In this document: piece by piece, positions 34,857 to 42,706 of the stretch
Numbering within the stretch: the stretch's first letter is position 1
How the letters are laid out: the number at the start of each line of letters is the position of its first letter
From: Verrucomicrobiota bacterium
GTDB lineage: Bacteria; Chlamydiota; Chlamydiia; Chlamydiales; FEN-1388
Length of the DNA stretch: 42,706 nucleotides
NCBI GenBank assembly: GCA_018239765.1
Contig: JAFEGT010000023.1
Span: forward strand, 26,577-69,282
Reading direction: 5' to 3'
The notes under the pieces: model-generated
Told to the model about the DNA's origin: nothing
Seen by the model: only the letters and a program-made list of their open reading frames with translations
Databases searched by the model: none
Program-made: the position numbers and the translations under genes

Positions 34857-36713
34857 ATGATGTCCAAGATTATATTCGTGGCGTGTCTTGCAGCTTTTGC
34901 ATGCGCCTCTACTCTGCATGCAGCAGAAGAAAAAAAAGCATACCTCACTAAACTCGAACAGGCTCTTCCCGAGTTTAGAAAGCTGGCAAAAAAGGCCAAA
35001 AGTAATAAGAATCGAATAGCTCAGATACTCAGACATGCTGAACATGTTGTCTATGATTCTGCAGAACTTACTCCAGACGCCATCAGAATGGCAATAGAGG
35101 CTGTAGCTATGGCAAAAAATGAACTGCAAGCAGAAGGAAGAGGTCATTGGACATCATCATCTTCTTCCTCATCTTCTTGTGATGCCTGTGATGAGCTTAG
35201 CGAGCTTGGATCCGATGTGTCAGAATGCTGCAATGAAATCACTACCCTACTCATGCAAGTTCAAAGACTTCTTGCAGATGAATTTCCGTGTGATGCATCT
35301 ATTGCGATTGACTCTGTGCCATTAACGATTACAGAATCGGGTAAGTACTGCGTCACAAGCGACCTTACCTATGATGGTACTGGTGCCGCCATTACTGTTC
35401 TTGCCAACAATGTTACAATTAACTTCCATAACCATAGTCTTACCCTCACAAATGAGGCAGCACAAGGTATTTTAGCTCAGAACGTATCGGAATTTACCCT
35501 TGAAAATGACGTTATTCAAGGAGCAGCTTCTTTTATTTCAGATACAAGTGTTGCGGTACATCTTGACGGTGTACATAAAGCGCATTTGAACAACGTCTAT
35601 ACCTACAATACCACCAAAGGGATTCACCTCTATAACTGCAATGATGTACTTGTGGATAATGCTCTTATACGTGCGCATGATGGCACATTTAACCTTTCAG
35701 ATGGAAGAGGCGCAGGGATCTTCATACAATTATCTGAAGGCGTCACAGTCGAGAATGTCTTCTTTGAGGGTTCGGGAGCGGAGCCAGATATAGATGCAAT
35801 ATCATACGGAGTCTGGGTTCGTGAATCAGAAAATGTTATGGTTAAAGATAGCAGCTTTGATGACTGGCTTTTAGGTATTTATGGACAAGCTGTAACAGGT
35901 CTCACCATTGATCACTGCATGATTAAGGCATCCCCCTATTCTGGCTACAGTACTATACAGCTAGGTTCAACATCAACTCCAGAATTTGTCGCAACTGATG
36001 TAATCATCAGAGATACTACGCTTGAACAGCCAACATTTGTTCCTTTTTTTGATGGCATGCTGCTTGCACATGGCTCAGGTCTTATGATGGAAAATGTGGT
36101 GCTTGACGTTACAACTGGTACTGAAGTGGGGTCAGGATACATCGCAGGAGCAATACATGCCGGCTATGCAGCGAATAGTAGTTCAAGTGACAATTTTATC
36201 TTTTCAGATATCTATGCAAGAAACTGTATAGTGCGTGGAGCAAATCAGTATGGTCTCTATGTAGAATTGGGTCGTGATATCATCTTTTCACATTCTCAAT
36301 TTACCGATGCTTCGCTTGCGAATGTCTTCATTTCAAACGGAGGTATTTTAGAGGGATTATCAACTCAAGGATGCCAAATAGTAGACTCACTTATTGCAGA
36401 TGGCCTAGCCGAAGAGAGCTTTGGCGTCTACATCGAGTTTAACACTGCCTCAAACGCCATTATGAATAACCAGATCAATAATCATAGCGCTGCGGCAATT
36501 TACATTGAGAGTAGTGCACCCGCTAACCAGATAAAGGGCAATCGCATATTTGGTAACTATGATGGTATCTACAATACTTCGATCACAAGCGATATCTACT
36601 ACAACACAAGCTGTAACAACAGTAATAGTAACTGCATTGGAGTTGGCGTTACACAAAACCCAACTGATAGCCCTGTAGTAGCCGGTTCAAATATTTGCTG
36701 TGTAATTGATTAA
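34857..36713 (+). CDS. Secreted beta-helix repeat protein, class A (A2)
   Basis: 618 residues, signal peptide MMSKIIFVACLAAFACASTL; the second ATG (34860) may be the true start because it has better spacing to AGGAG. The helical domain is followed by [14 protein letters not shown] (about 96-108), CDACDELSEL...CC, then the beta-helix (GKYCVTSDLTYDGTGAAIT; FHNHSLTLTN; VSEFTLENDVIQG). The segment NQYGLYVELGRDIIFSHSQF is shared with A1 and A3, not with the B proteins. It ends AGSNICC plus three residues (Cys 614-615). It pairs with B2, 19 nt downstream. Confidence 0.9.
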   Translation: MMSKIIFVACLAAFACASTLHAAEEKKAYLTKLEQALPEFRKLAKKAKSNKNRIAQILRHAEHVVYDSAELTPDAIRMAIEAVAMAKNELQAEGRGHWTSSSSSSSSCDACDELSELGSDVSECCNEITTLLMQVQRLLADEFPCDASIAIDSVPLTITESGKYCVTSDLTYDGTGAAITVLANNVTINFHNHSLTLTNEAAQGILAQNVSEFTLENDVIQGAASFISDTSVAVHLDGVHKAHLNNVYTYNTTKGIHLYNCNDVLVDNALIRAHDGTFNLSDGRGAGIFIQLSEGVTVENVFFEGSGAEPDIDAISYGVWVRESENVMVKDSSFDDWLLGIYGQAVTGLTIDHCMIKASPYSGYSTIQLGSTSTPEFVATDVIIRDTTLEQPTFVPFFDGMLLAHGSGLMMENVVLDVTTGTEVGSGYIAGAIHAGYAANSSSSDNFIFSDIYARNCIVRGANQYGLYVELGRDIIFSHSQFTDASLANVFISNGGILEGLSTQGCQIVDSLIADGLAEESFGVYIEFNTASNAIMNNQINNHSAAAIYIESSAPANQIKGNRIFGNYDGIYNTSITSDIYYNTSCNNSNSNCIGVGVTQNPTDSPVVAGSNICCVID

Positions 36714-36732
36714 ACAACAGAAGGAAATAGAC

Positions 36733-38604
36733 ATGAATATCATCAAGAAAATAGCTGTTCTTGCCTTGCTGGCAGCAGCATCGCTGCATGCAGCACCTAC
36801 GGATCTCGCAACTACTGTTGCAAATCTTAATAGTGCCACCAGTCATCTTAAGGCTGTGGCTGGGGATATAAAAGATCCTCAACTGAAAAAGCTGATTGAA
36901 GATGCGCTAAAAAGTGCCGCTTTTATCTCACGTGCTGGCAAGAAAAGTAGTCCGCAAATGGCTACAAAAGCCCTTATGAAGGTGCAAAAAGTGCTTGCTG
37001 CTATCGAAAAACAGCAAAAACCACACTTTAAACAGAAACATTCACATCATAGATCAAGCTCAAGTAGCTCAGAAAGTAGCCTCTCTTCGGCAACATCATG
37101 TGATGTGTGCAGTGAGATTAGCGGAATCGCCTCAGACGTAGCTGAATGTTGTGAAGCTATAAAGGCCGAAATTCAGTTGATCATCGACACCATCGAAATG
37201 CAATTTCCATGTGAGATGACAAATGCTATCAATTCGGTGCCGGTTGTTATTAATCAATCGGGCAAATACTGCGTTGTGCGAGATTTGGTCTACAACGGTC
37301 CAAATACGGCCATTACAGTTACGGCAGATAATGTGACCATTAACTTCCAAAACCACAGCCTTACCCTTACAAATGCAAATGCACAGGGAATATTGGCTCA
37401 GGATGTGTCTGAGTTTACACTCGAAAATGACATCATCGCAGGTTCTGCTGTTTTTCAAACAAATACAAGCGTTGCTATTCACCTCGATAACGTGCAGAAG
37501 GCTACTTTGAGTGATCTCTACACGAAGAATACGACTACCGGTATCTGGATTGAAGATTCAACCGATATTCAGATACAAAACTGTCTGTTAGAAAACCATG
37601 AAAGCTCGCCAGTTGGTCTTGGTGCCCTACCATCTCAGCTATCTAACGGTGCTGCTATCTGGATTTCAGACTCCAATGGCGTCTCCATTGATAGATCTGT
37701 CTTTCAGGCTCTAGATGCAGCAGATATTAGTGATTCGCGTTCAAATACAGCGCTGGTTGTCGATGATTCATCAGAAAACATTGCTGTATCTAACTGTGAC
37801 TTTCAAAACTGGCTAAGCACGATCTACGCTACAAGTGTAGATGGTTTGCTTGTTGATCACTGCCAGGTAATTGCACATCGCTACTCACCTGCACAGTTCG
37901 TTCAACTAGGCGACTGCCAGGAAGCTGGTGAAGCAAACGATGTGATCATACGAAATTCAATCTTTAGAAAAGAACCCAATGAGGCTCCATTTTTTGATGG
38001 GCTACTCTTTATAGCGGGATCTGGATGTCTGCTTGAAAATGTGATTGTTGATGCAACATGCCTATTTTCAGAAAGTCCAACAACTGCTGCCTTTCATATA
38101 GGTCTTCCTGGTTGTGGCACCTACTCTAACGTGCTTGCAAGGGACTGCATTTTTACTGGCCTTAGCGATATTACAGTTTTCATCGATAGTGGCAATAATA
38201 TCACCGTCGAAGATTCTGAAATCAGAAGTGATAACGCCGTTGCTGTACGAATGAGTGATGCAGCTGACTGCCTTATAAAGGGCTGTTCAATACATGGTGC
38301 ATCTGCTGGTGTTATTTTAAACACTACTGGTAAAAATGCAATTATGAATAACCGCGTCTTCGGTTCTACTGATACTGGAATCTTGGTAGAAGATAATGTG
38401 GGTAACCACATTTCAGGCAATACCGTCTACAGTAACAGTAACGGCATTGTAGTGGTCGTTATTCCAGAGGAAATACGGCTTACAGAGACCTATTTCAATA
38501 CATCATGCAATAACTACACTCAAGATTGCATTAATGTATTTCCTGATCAGATACCGAACGATCTGGCCGCTGCAGGATCCAACATCTGCTGCGACGAAGC
38601 TTAA
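36733..38604 (+). CDS. Secreted beta-helix repeat protein, class B (B2)
   Basis: 623 residues from the ATG at 36733, with AAGGAA upstream; the frame also contains a TTG at 36706 overlapping A2, which is unlikely to be used. Signal peptide MNIIKKIAVLALLAAASLHA. Class-B helical domain (IKDPQLKKLIEDALKSA; GKKSSPQMATKALMKV), the Ser-rich linker SSSSSSESSLSS (about 108-120), CDVCSEI...CC, and a beta-helix very similar to B1. The C-terminus has YFNTSCNNYTQDC and AGSNICC (Cys 619-620). A strong terminator follows. Confidence 0.9.
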   Translation: MNIIKKIAVLALLAAASLHAAPTDLATTVANLNSATSHLKAVAGDIKDPQLKKLIEDALKSAAFISRAGKKSSPQMATKALMKVQKVLAAIEKQQKPHFKQKHSHHRSSSSSSESSLSSATSCDVCSEISGIASDVAECCEAIKAEIQLIIDTIEMQFPCEMTNAINSVPVVINQSGKYCVVRDLVYNGPNTAITVTADNVTINFQNHSLTLTNANAQGILAQDVSEFTLENDIIAGSAVFQTNTSVAIHLDNVQKATLSDLYTKNTTTGIWIEDSTDIQIQNCLLENHESSPVGLGALPSQLSNGAAIWISDSNGVSIDRSVFQALDAADISDSRSNTALVVDDSSENIAVSNCDFQNWLSTIYATSVDGLLVDHCQVIAHRYSPAQFVQLGDCQEAGEANDVIIRNSIFRKEPNEAPFFDGLLFIAGSGCLLENVIVDATCLFSESPTTAAFHIGLPGCGTYSNVLARDCIFTGLSDITVFIDSGNNITVEDSEIRSDNAVAVRMSDAADCLIKGCSIHGASAGVILNTTGKNAIMNNRVFGSTDTGILVEDNVGNHISGNTVYSNSNGIVVVVIPEEIRLTETYFNTSCNNYTQDCINVFPDQIPNDLAAAGSNICCDEA

Positions 38605-38613
38605 GTACTCACC

Positions 38614-38640
38614 GGCGGGGATCTTCTTCCCCGCCTTTTT
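38614..38640 (+). terminator. Intrinsic terminator after B2
   Basis: GGCGGGG (38614-38620) pairs with CCCCGCC (38629-38635) around an 8-nt loop, followed by five T. It lies 10 nt after the B2 stop and just before the third copy of the conserved block. Confidence 0.85.
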
Positions 38641-38646
38641 CATTTT

Positions 38647-38689
38647 TTTGTATAAAAATATTCGATGTTTATCCATTCTGCAAGATGAT
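38647..38689 (+). promoter_or_regulatory. 43-nt conserved upstream block, copy 3 (before A3)
   Basis: A gapless but more diverged version: TTTGTATAAAAATATTC at the left, TCCATTCTGCAAGATGAT at the right (14 of 18 against the other two copies). The TATAAA here is a credible -10 hexamer. Confidence 0.55.
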
Positions 38690-38772
38690 GCTGCAGTGTG
38701 CGCTCCAAGCTTGCCTATGCTGGCTTGCCCATGCTGCTTTTTTAGGGATTATTAAAGAGAAGGAAGAGGTAA

Positions 38773-40749
38773 ATGAATAGTATTTCAGATCGTTTTACAA
38801 AACTGCTGTTGGCTTCATGTATGGCATTTACGGCTCTAGAAGCAGCTCCCGAGGCTGCTGTAAAAAAAGAGGCAAATAAAAAGAAGACAAAAACACCCTA
38901 TAGAGGCAAAACTCAGTATGTGTCTCTTTCTCTCAATCTAGAAACCCTTAAAGAGCTTGGGCCGCAGTTTCAAGGTCCCAAAAATATTCCCCTCAGCAAG
39001 CTTATAGGCGAAGTTATCGACAAAGCACAGGCTGTTGTAAACGAGGGTACAAATGCAAAACCTGTCGAGGTTAATAAAGCGCTGATATCTGTCAAAAAGC
39101 TGCTTAACTACTTAAAACAAAAGAAAGTACGTCGTAATGAGCATCGTTCTTCGACGTCAGATTCACGCACCACAGAAGGCGTGATGGTTTGTAATGTCTG
39201 CTCAGAGCTTGAGGAGCTGGAATCTGAAGTAAATAAATGCTGCAAGCAGGTGCAAGGACAACTTATCAATCTTTTGCGAGATCTTCAGCAAGATTTTGCA
39301 TGCGACTCCCCTATTCCAATTAGCGTTGTACCATTTACTATCACAGAACCTGGTAAATACTGTGTCACCAAAAACTTAGTCTATAATGGAGACCTTGCGG
39401 CAATCACAGTGCACGCCGATAACGTTACCATCAACTTTCACAACCACAGCCTCACACTTAACAATAGTCAAGCCAAAGGCATTTTGGTAGAAAATGCAAG
39501 CGAATTTACGCTTGAGAATGACATCATAGAGGGATCTGCGCTTTTTAAGACTTCATCAAGTGCCGCAGTTGAGCTTTCTGGTGTTCATAAGGCACTCCTT
39601 ACAAATATCTACACCCACAATACCACCAAAGGTGTTGTAATCCAAAATTCGGATGATATTTTTATCGAAAATTCATTCTTTACGGCTCATGAGGGCGTTT
39701 CTGCACCTACTACAACGACAATCGGTGCTGGAATTTGGATTGACACTTCAAGTGCTGTTACCATAGATGGCTGCGATTTTGAAGGTGCTACATTAAGCTC
39801 ACCTCTACCTACTGCAGAAGCGGCAAATGCTGTTCTTGTGCAAGGTGCATCGCGCAATATTGCTATACAAAATTCAAGCTTTAGCAACTGGCTCAGCACC
39901 ATTACCCTTAATCAAGTAACTGGCGTTTTGCTCGACAACTGCTCACTTGATGCATCAAGTCTTTCGACAAGCAACCTTCTTGAAGTGGGCTCTACAACAG
40001 CCGAAGCTAACGATATTGCGATTCGCAACTGTACGTTGAGACAAAGTACGCAAGTTGCCGGCTTTGATGGAATTTTCTTCCTCAACGGCTCTGGCTGCAT
40101 TATGGAAAATGTTATCGTAGATGTAGCGTCTGCTCCGGATGCAGATCCATCTCCTTATGTTCCTGCATCGATTCATGTTGGCTGTGCGGTAAATGGCCAC
40201 GTTACATGTTCACCTAAGCTTGAATATAGCAATATCATGGCTACAAACTGCATAGTACGAGCTACTAATCAGTATGGACTTCGTATTGAAAATGGTGCCT
40301 TTATTCAGTTTTCAGACAGCCAGTTTACAGGATCATCGCTTTCAAACATTCTTCTTGATGGTGATGTGGATGGCAATCATATCAGCCTCTATGGTGCGAA
40401 TAACTGTATCATTAAAGATTCAACAATCACCTCTGCATCAGGTAGTGACCCTGCAGTTCACATCAACCCAGGTGCCGACAATAATGGTATCTTCGGTTGT
40501 GAAATAAGCGGAAACTCCGGCGCAGGCTTGAGAATAGAACAGTATGCTCTTAAAACCTTTGTTCGAGACAATAACGTTTTTGCAAATAACGGAAACGGTA
40601 TTGACGACCAGGAAGCTACAACTGTGACTTTCTTAAATACATCATGTAAAAATAGCGGCACAGACTGTGTGAACGTCACGCCTTCACAGCAACCAGTAGG
40701 ACCAAATGCTGCAGTTGCGGGCACAAACGTATGCTGCACATCATCATAA
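38773..40749 (+). CDS. Secreted beta-helix repeat protein, class A (A3)
   Basis: 658 residues, the longest of the six; signal peptide about residues 1-26 (FTKLLLASCMAFTALEAA). The N-domain carries an extra Lys-rich insert (KKEANKKKTKTPYRGK). The Ser linker is degraded to RSSTSDSRTTEG, and the Trp is lost. The Cys cluster remains (VCNVCSELEEL...CC). The beta-helix has GKYCVTKNLVYNGDLAAIT and NQYGLRIENGAFIQFSDSQF (class A). It ends AGTNVCC plus three residues (Cys 654-655). AGGAAGAGG precedes the ATG. It is the most diverged A protein, consistent with its diverged upstream block. Confidence 0.9.
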   Translation: MNSISDRFTKLLLASCMAFTALEAAPEAAVKKEANKKKTKTPYRGKTQYVSLSLNLETLKELGPQFQGPKNIPLSKLIGEVIDKAQAVVNEGTNAKPVEVNKALISVKKLLNYLKQKKVRRNEHRSSTSDSRTTEGVMVCNVCSELEELESEVNKCCKQVQGQLINLLRDLQQDFACDSPIPISVVPFTITEPGKYCVTKNLVYNGDLAAITVHADNVTINFHNHSLTLNNSQAKGILVENASEFTLENDIIEGSALFKTSSSAAVELSGVHKALLTNIYTHNTTKGVVIQNSDDIFIENSFFTAHEGVSAPTTTTIGAGIWIDTSSAVTIDGCDFEGATLSSPLPTAEAANAVLVQGASRNIAIQNSSFSNWLSTITLNQVTGVLLDNCSLDASSLSTSNLLEVGSTTAEANDIAIRNCTLRQSTQVAGFDGIFFLNGSGCIMENVIVDVASAPDADPSPYVPASIHVGCAVNGHVTCSPKLEYSNIMATNCIVRATNQYGLRIENGAFIQFSDSQFTGSSLSNILLDGDVDGNHISLYGANNCIIKDSTITSASGSDPAVHINPGADNNGIFGCEISGNSGAGLRIEQYALKTFVRDNNVFANNGNGIDDQEATTVTFLNTSCKNSGTDCVNVTPSQQPVGPNAAVAGTNVCCTSS

Positions 40750-40776
40750 CAATTTATCTTAAGGATCGAGAGTACA

Positions 40777-42657
40777 ATGAAGAATAAATTTTGCATAACT
40801 TTGGGCCTTATGGCCATACTGTTTGGGCCAGTGCTAAAGGCAGAGATGACACCTGCTTCAAAGCCTATTGTGACTAATCTTGAAGAAGCAAGGGAGCATC
40901 TGAAGGCATTATCTAAGGAGATAAAAGACCCAGCACTTCTCAAGCGCGTTCAAAAAGCCATTCGTCGTGCTGATTATGTAATTACAGCAGGGCCAGGGGC
41001 GGTTCCTGAACTTGCGGAGATTGCTATAACTTCGGCTCAAAAGGTGCTCACGCTTATAAATCAAAAAAAGCAAGCCAAGCATCAATCATCAAGTAGTTCA
41101 TCGAGCAGCACAAGTAGCAGCTCCTCAAGTGCAAGTTCTGCTTCTCGCTGTGATGCACCTCGAGAAATTAGCGAAATTGAGTCAGAAGTAAAAGACTGCT
41201 GCCAGACAATCCAGCAAGAAATTGCCCAGATTGTGGCTTTCTTGAATAGCCAAATGGCATGTGATGATGTGATGGTCATCAATTCAGTCCCTACTGTTAT
41301 CAGCGCATCTGGTAAGTACTGTGTGACAAAAGATCTTGTGTACAACGGCCCTAATACGGCTATTACTGTAACGGCTGATAATGTAAGCATAAACTTCCAC
41401 AACCATAGCCTTACCCTTACTGATAGCTCAGCTGTGGGTATTTTGGCTCAGAATGTTTCAGAGTTTACGCTTGAAAACGATATCATCACAGGTTCTAATA
41501 TCTTTAGATCATCGACAAGTGCTGCTATTCACCTTGATAAGGTGCAAAAGGCAACCCTTAACAACGTCTACACAAAAAATACCACTCGCGGTATTGAAAT
41601 AAGCAACTCATCAGATATTCGCATTGTGCACTCTCACGTAGAAGCGCATGAGGGTAATATTGAGGTTATCTTCCCGAGCCCGGCATCTCTTGTGGGTACT
41701 GGTAATGGCGCAGGTATTTGGGTTTCAGATTCTACAAGCATTGAGATGGACAACTGTACATTTACAGGTGCAGATCTCGTGGCAGACCCAACAAGAACTT
41801 CATTTGGACTGCATGTGGAAGGCACGTCAGAAAATATTACCCTGACCAATTCAAGCTTCACAGACTGGCTCGGATCGATCCATGTTGTGCAGGTGAATGG
41901 TCTTCTCGTTGATCACTGCAATGTAAACGCATCGCCTGTTTCGAGCTTTAACATGGTTCAGCTTGGAAGCTGTGATGAAGGCAATCATGCCAACGATGTG
42001 ATCATCCGTAATTCGAACTTTGTCCAAAAAACTGCGGTACAAGGCTTTGATGGAGTGCTTATCGTGGCAGGTGAAAGCTGCATACTCGATAATCTTCTTA
42101 TCGATACAGTAAGCCAAGATATTGTAAATGGCTATCTACCATCGGCATTGCATATTGGCATTACCGGCTGTGATCCTTATGAAAACCTGATTGCTACCAA
42201 CTGCATCGTAAAAGGTGTAAATGGGCGTACTGTTCATATAGAAAATGGCCAAAAGGTAACCTTAGACGCCTGCCAGATTTCAGGTGGTACTAATGTAAAT
42301 GTCTTCATGACAGGTGCATTGAACTGTGTTGTAAAAAACAGCTCGGTATTTGGTGGTGACAGCGGCTTCTTTTTGGTAGCAGCTAATGGCGCGGGCAAGA
42401 ATAGCGTTGAAAACTGTCTTGTATTTGATAACGTAATTTACGGCATTCAAGTTTCTGACCAGACCGCAAACCTCGTTGCTGGCAACAGCGTATGGGGCAG
42501 CCGAGTAGGAATTTACCTCTCGTTTTCTGGCTTTACCCAAACCTATTTTAACACTGTATGTAACAACAGCATAAACAACTGCCATAACGTAAGTCCTGCA
42601 CAGCTTCCTGGAGCTACTCCAGCGTATGCCGGGTCCAATGTTTGCTGCAGTCCGTAA
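40777..42657 (+). CDS. Secreted beta-helix repeat protein, class B (B3)
   Basis: 626 residues, signal peptide about MKNKFCITLGLMAILFGPVL. Class-B helical domain (IKDPALLKRVQKAIRRAD). The Ser-rich linker is the longest of the array, about 21 residues (104-124), almost pure Ser. The first Cys pair is altered: CDAPREISE replaces CxxC, but the following CC is kept. The beta-helix closely matches B2 (VSEFTLENDIITGS; KVQKATLNNVYTKNTTRGI). It ends AGSNVCC plus two residues (Cys 623-624). A3 ends 27 nt upstream. Confidence 0.9.
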   Translation: MKNKFCITLGLMAILFGPVLKAEMTPASKPIVTNLEEAREHLKALSKEIKDPALLKRVQKAIRRADYVITAGPGAVPELAEIAITSAQKVLTLINQKKQAKHQSSSSSSSSTSSSSSSASSASRCDAPREISEIESEVKDCCQTIQQEIAQIVAFLNSQMACDDVMVINSVPTVISASGKYCVTKDLVYNGPNTAITVTADNVSINFHNHSLTLTDSSAVGILAQNVSEFTLENDIITGSNIFRSSTSAAIHLDKVQKATLNNVYTKNTTRGIEISNSSDIRIVHSHVEAHEGNIEVIFPSPASLVGTGNGAGIWVSDSTSIEMDNCTFTGADLVADPTRTSFGLHVEGTSENITLTNSSFTDWLGSIHVVQVNGLLVDHCNVNASPVSSFNMVQLGSCDEGNHANDVIIRNSNFVQKTAVQGFDGVLIVAGESCILDNLLIDTVSQDIVNGYLPSALHIGITGCDPYENLIATNCIVKGVNGRTVHIENGQKVTLDACQISGGTNVNVFMTGALNCVVKNSSVFGGDSGFFLVAANGAGKNSVENCLVFDNVIYGIQVSDQTANLVAGNSVWGSRVGIYLSFSGFTQTYFNTVCNNSINNCHNVSPAQLPGATPAYAGSNVCCSP

Positions 42658-42686
42658 ATAGATCAGTTGCGGGAAATAGATTAGTT

Positions 42687-42704
42687 GCGGGGCTTGGGCC
42701 CCGC
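42687..42704 (+). terminator. GC-rich hairpin after B3 (window ends within it)
   Basis: GCGGGGC (42687-42693) and GCCCCGC (42698-42704) form a 7-bp stem with a TTGG loop, 30 nt after the B3 stop. Whether a T-run follows cannot be seen. Confidence 0.55.
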
Positions 42705-42706
42705 AT

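Noticed and set aside
30749-42657. Pectate lyase or other polysaccharide lyase activity for the beta-helix proteins
   Set aside because: The fold is similar, but I see no conserved catalytic Asp/Arg/Lys arrangement, and the six proteins vary where active sites usually lie.
1-42706. tRNA, rRNA or other standard RNA genes
   Set aside because: I found no cloverleaf or rRNA-like segment by eye; a covariance-model scan would be needed to exclude small RNAs.

Overview
The window looks like part of the genome of a Gram-negative, host-associated bacterium, most plausibly an intracellular symbiont or parasite of protists (a Chlamydiae-like or Dependentiae-like lineage; the sequence alone does not let me choose). 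Reasons: Mla-type and AsmA-type outer-membrane lipid genes indicate a double membrane. A eukaryote-like BTB/POZ protein, an alpha-solenoid protein, a stand-alone APH-fold kinase and several lineage-specific proteins of unknown function suggest host interaction. Several extracytoplasmic proteins (superoxide dismutase, HAD hydrolase, SGNH hydrolase, collagen-like protein, six beta-helix proteins) carry signal peptides. Genes are tightly packed, with ATGA overlaps and overlapping convergent 3' ends.

Layout. 1-1849 (minus): mlaF (partial) and mlaE, a 32-aa Lys-rich protein and a small membrane/coiled-coil protein. 2053-3300 (plus): DEAD-box RNA helicase, followed by a nested palindromic repeat. 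3634-8737 (minus): AsmA-like giant protein translationally coupled to a 691-aa unknown. 8860-14064: exported SOD, collagen-like surface protein, BTB protein, leaderless UgpB-like binding protein, exported HAD hydrolase, Cys-tailed two-TM protein. 14164-18008 (plus): topoisomerase III, a 332-aa unknown, and a MntA-HepT toxin-antitoxin pair. 18019-24560: catalytically degenerate histidine-phosphatase-fold protein, an unknown, an APH-like kinase, an ABC-F ATPase and an alpha-solenoid protein. 24561-25073: second copy of the nested palindrome. 25074-30580: ExoD-like membrane protein, SGNH hydrolase, methyltransferase, a small coiled-coil protein and leuS.

30664-42706 is the most striking region: six consecutive genes for secreted right-handed beta-helix proteins of about 610-660 residues. 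All share a signal peptide, a helical N-domain, a Ser-rich or otherwise low-complexity linker, a Cys cluster, a long beta-helix and a C-terminal AG(S/T)(N/T)(V/I)CC motif. By their N-domains and middle segments they fall into two classes, A and B, arranged A1-B1, A2-B2, A3-B3. Each A gene is preceded by a gapless 43-nt conserved block, and hairpins follow B1 and B2 (and apparently B3). This looks like a two-gene secreted-protein operon amplified twice and then diverged. The Trp-(Ser)n linker also occurs in the collagen-like protein 20 kb away, linking both to what may be one surface-assembly theme.

The intergenic DNA carries three structured repeat families, each present twice, about 20-27 kb apart: a ~200-bp nested palindrome with apparent covariation of its small hairpins, a hairpin built of ACGATA units, and arrays of a 9-bp AAGGGAC unit. 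No transposase or RAYT gene is visible in the window.
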